A model generated the notes under the pieces. That model worked only from the letters and a program-made list of their open reading frames with translations, had not been told where the DNA came from and searched no databases. This document shows positions 60,961-64,000 of a stretch of DNA of 64,000 bases, in pieces; within the stretch, counting starts at the first letter, position 1; every line of letters begins with the position of its first letter. The stretch is from Lenzites betulinus (Eukaryota > Basidiomycota > Agaricomycetes > Polyporales > Polyporaceae): assembly GCA_022264855.1 (NCBI GenBank), contig JABYQU010000030.1:371880-435879 (forward strand), in the 5' to 3' direction. The position numbers were made by a program, and so were the translations under genes.

Positions 60961-62118
60961 ATGGCGCCTTCTACCCCGTCGTCGCATTCCCCCACTCCCC
61001 ATATCCGAGCCGCGCCCGCAAGCCCCCTCGTTGAGGGGAACGAAGTCCTGCGGTTCGCGGACCTGCGCCTCGCGGACCTTTGCATCGGCGAGAACGATGG
61101 TAGGATGTCCTCCCACGTGGACATCACGAACACCGCGTCGGTGTTCAGCCAGCACCACCGGTCTCCCGCGAACCTCCTGAGCCCTGCACACCGAGAGGGT
61201 GTCGTCGTTGGGGGGAACAGCGATGCCGGGCTAGGCAAAGCCCTCCCTGCTGGAGACCCTCAGAACGTGCTTGACCACCCCGGCGCTGCAGTGCCCGCGG
61301 CCGCCGACGACGACTCCCACGAGCACGACCACGACCTCGTGGCCGCCCACGAGCACGACACCCCCCACAAGCACGATGCCGCCGCCGCCGACGCCGATGT
61401 CGCTGCCGCCGACGCCGATGCCGCCGCCGCCGCCGACGCTGACGACGACGACTACGACGACGACGACTACGCCGACGACGACGACGACGACGACGACAAA
61501 GGGGTGGCCATGACGCTATGGCATGAGGGATGGGACCCTGACGTCCTTCCCAACACCCTGGGCCGGTATTACGTCTCATTGAGGGCTCTCCGCGTCGATG
61601 GCGAGCTCATCTTGGGCAAGGTAATCATGCGTGTTGCTCTATGGTGATGGTGACTGTGAACTTAACAAACTACAGATCTTTTTGCCGCATGACCTGGAGA
61701 CGGCCAGGCAGCTATCATGGGATGTCTGGAACGACACCGTCGAGGGTTTGCGAACACAATTCGAGCCCCTGCTCAAATTGTCCCAACGGAACGCGCTCAC
61801 GAGCCTCGCATACGTTTATGTGTGGTTCTCGCGTGACCACGGCCCGCACGACAGTCGCGATATCGCTGCTCTCTGGGAGGAGGTTCAAGGCCTTCTCCAG
61901 GGTATGGCTACGATGGGGGTCGTTTGCAACACGCCTGGCGAGGACCTGTTGTTCAACTTGCAGCTTTGGGCACGGCACAAGATCGAGGTATGGGAATCCA
62001 TGCGCATGAGTTGCGCTTCCTCTCATTACGTTCACAGGATGCTCTACCCGTCTACCTACGAAGTGCGGACGCCCCACGCGCCGGCAGAGAGCCACAACGT
62101 TTGTTGTGGGACGCGTAA
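60961..62118 (+). CDS. Unknown protein with a His/Asp-rich tract
   Basis: Exons 60961-61620, 61676-61987 and 62038-62118 join in phase to give 350 residues. The N-terminal 115 residues are ordinary and unmatched (FADLRLADLCIGENDGRMSS). Residues 116-180 form a striking tract: repeated HEHD, HDHD and HKHD units, then alternating Ala-Asp, then a run of Asp and Tyr. After it comes a folded-looking domain (LWHEGWDPDVLPNTLGRYYV, FLPHDLETARQLSWDVWNDT, ALTSLAYVYVWFSRDHG, DIAALWEEVQGLLQGMATMG). The His/Asp units could bind divalent metal; that is inference. The tract is GAC/GCC-repeat DNA (about 61,300-61,500) and may vary in length. It is divergent from the TET/JBP gene. Confidence 0.6.
61300..61500 (+). 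repeat. GAC/GCC trinucleotide-rich tract inside a coding exon
   Basis: Near-continuous CAC, GAC and GCC triplets encoding His/Asp/Ala runs. The antisense strand gives a long arginine frame, which is an artefact of this composition. Such tracts slip during replication. Confidence 0.7.
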
Positions 62119-63318
62119 TCACTAGCTTGCATGCGGTCAGCGACCCGCCCACCGAAATTAATGCCCCATGGGACACTTATCGTCCACTGTGAAGCCATAG
62201 TGCTTTCATCCCAGACTGAACCACACGGCCACCCGATCAATGGTCGGTATCGCGGTTGTGTGAACACATGTCGGCTGCCGGCCTGCAGCCGCTCATACAA
62301 TCGCCCATCATCACGCCATGAGTATGCGTAAATCGGTGCTAGCATATCTCGATACCACCTGGTGCGAGGGCAGGAACCGGGCGCCGGACGTCAGTTACCG
62401 GATGCAAGCCTTTCTCGGAGCAGCATGATCATACACCCTCCAAGTCGTCGACCTTTCCAAACGAACTTCTGATGGATGGATGCGGCGGTACGTCTACGTG
62501 AATCACCGGAATGTGAAACGTGCGCGATATGCCTAGCATGTGAAACCAAGACTGACGGGGCAGTGTACGTGCCAGCTGCGGCCCGGTTGCCTGTGCCGAA
62601 GTGGGACCCACTAGCGCAAACACACATGACCAGGGTAAGTTAAGCTGTAGTGATCTGGAATAAGTGTGCTCACGCTGGACCTGTTTGTAACATAGCCAGG
62701 TGCGCTCTGTCTTTGTCTCGGACGTGGCGTCGTGGACTATCGCCGTGCGGCAGAAGTCCGATTCGCCGCCATGATGACAACGAACTTGTTCGAGAGCGCC
62801 ACCGATCGTGCTCGCCCTGTGCTTGAAGTAAGATCCGTGCTGAACTACATATCACAGTGATTCGATCGGGTGCTCACCATAATTTCCAGGATGAACGAGA
62901 CGATCTTATCCCAAAACTACTGATGCATATTCTGTTGACGCAAACCACGGCCGACGTCGGATAATTTACGCCGAGAGATATCTCGATGTGTCCTACAACA
63001 TGACGCCATGTCGTAGGGACTGCGTAAGCAGTATCCTCTGCAAAATGGTGAGCCAGTGGTTCAACTGAGATGTGCCCGCCTTGACCGCCGAGCCCAGAAC
63101 ATGGGTGCGTGTGGACTGCCCCTCCGGCGTTGGGCTGACCGGGCACTAGCGTGTGGTGCGCTCTCGGCAAGAAGTTGCGCAGAACCTCCCGGTATCCAGC
63201 AACCACGTAGTCCGAGTGCCGCGCCCTCAGGCTTCGCCGAACTGTTCCTGCCGCAGCACTCATCCCTCTCCCGTCGAGCATTCGCGCATCCCTGCGACCA
63301 GCATCTGGCTCCACCGCC
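62119..63318. other. Interval with one doubtful small gene
   Basis: No secure gene over 1.2 kb. The only protein-like frames are the two short exons at 62,476-62,774 annotated separately. Confidence 0.4.
62476..62774 (+). CDS. Possible small cysteine-cluster protein
   Basis: Two short exons (62476-62634, 62700-62774) with a GTAAGT donor join in phase to give 77 residues. The first exon contains Cys-x2-Cys-x2-Cys-x2-Cys (CETCAICLAC), which could hold zinc, followed by YVPAAARLPVPKWDPL. Support is only the splice phase and protein-like composition. It could equally be a fragment of a larger decayed gene. Confidence 0.25.
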
Positions 63319-63961
63319 TTGCCATTCAACCTCTATACCTCCCCAATGAGCCCCATGCGCAAAGATACCATCGAGAAGCTAAGCAAACGCGCCGCTTCTT
63401 CCGACAAGCACTCAGACCACACTGCCTTCATCACACCGTCCTCCTCTTCTGGATCCTACTCATCGTCTGAGGATGTCCCCGTCGACGCCGATAGTGCTCA
63501 ATCCGCCAGCGCCCTGTCGAAGGGCAAAGGCAAGGCCTCAGCTGTCTCTCTCCCTCGAACGCGTCCTGTGTTCGTCGACAGCTCCGACGAAGAAGGAACG
63601 GCAACGAAGCCGAGACCGAAGCCGAAGCGCAAGCACAAGCACCGGGCTCAGGAACAACAAACTGCCGCATCGACGGGGGAGGGCCCGAGTACGGTCAACG
63701 GGACGGACGCGCTGGCGAACACGAAGCATGCACGGCGGTTCGACTGGTCCCGTGGAGTCGGATTCAAGGCGCGTGGCTACCTTGACACGCGTTACGAGGA
63801 GTGGGCTCCATTGCGACGACAAAAACACGCGCAAAACCATCCTCGCGGAGGCGGAGGAGCACGTAGTGACGCACTATGTGTTCCCCCAGCACAATTCAGG
63901 CGACGTCAGGAAGGTGCGAGGCATTTATATGATCGATCCAGAGCAAGGAACTGAATTGTAG
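63319..63961 (+). pseudogene. Unknown gene with an apparent frameshift
   Basis: The first frame runs from MPFNLYTSPM (or the later MSPMRKDTIEKLS) through a Ser/Lys-rich, basic, disordered region (KPRPKPKRKHKHRAQEQQ) to RFDWSRGVGFKARGYLDTRY and EEWAP. At about 63,805 the protein-like reading jumps to another frame. That frame continues CDDKNTRKTILAEAEEHVV, THYVFPQHNSGDVRKVRG and IYMIDPEQGTEL to a stop at 63961. The original frame instead turns into arginine/glycine-rich text. No intron fits the few bases between. Either a one-base indel has broken the gene, or the sequence has an error there. Function unknown. Confidence 0.5.
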
Positions 63962-64000
63962 ACGATAACAGGCCGTCAGAACGTGGTTTCGTAACATGCA

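Noticed and set aside
61145..61579. Minus-strand arginine-rich open frame of 144 codons
   Set aside because: Antisense of the GAC/GCC tract in the His/Asp-rich gene; composition artefact.

Overview
The window reads as nuclear DNA of a filamentous basidiomycete, most likely an Agaricomycete (Polyporales is a guess). Genes are dense and on both strands. They are broken by many 50-60 base GT-AG introns, and proteins such as the Barentsz homologue, the formin and the RRN3 homologue are fungal in layout. No tRNA, rRNA, CRISPR array or bacterial operon structure was seen. Exon boundaries were worked out by hand from frame continuity, splice sites and family similarity. Where every boundary was resolved, the coding length came out as a whole number of codons.

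Bases 1 to about 48,700 are ordinary housekeeping sequence. In order they hold the 3' end of MCM6 (replication), a 19-exon formin (actin assembly), a nucleoside hydrolase (-), RRN3 (RNA polymerase I initiation), an F-box protein (-), lipin (-), the complex I LYR subunit NDUFB9 (-), a seven-helix membrane protein of unknown function, THO subunit 3 (-), a single-pass membrane protein (-), an epoxide-hydrolase-like enzyme, a Barentsz/CASC3 homologue, an MFS transporter (-), dynein light intermediate chain (-), TIP41, RRS1, TFIIB (-), and two unrecognised genes. Several neighbours share a divergent promoter region: nucleoside hydrolase/RRN3, NDUFB9/seven-helix protein, dynein chain/TIP41, and TFIIB/unknown.

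From about 48,700 to the end the character changes to an accessory, transposon-like region. A KDZ-type transposase with its cysteine-cluster domain lies on the minus strand (49,898-53,844). It is followed on the same strand by an unknown protein ending in a likely SUMO-interacting motif (54,520-55,987), a small unknown gene (56,617-57,149) and an intact TET/JBP-type 2-oxoglutarate/Fe(II) dioxygenase (57,648-59,576), a family that oxidises modified DNA bases. Co-occurrence of KDZ transposons with TET/JBP genes is known in mushrooms. The two unknown genes in between, and the histidine/aspartate-rich gene on the other side (60,961-62,118), may be further parts of the same mobile or epigenetic unit. 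The right edge holds a gene that appears frameshifted.
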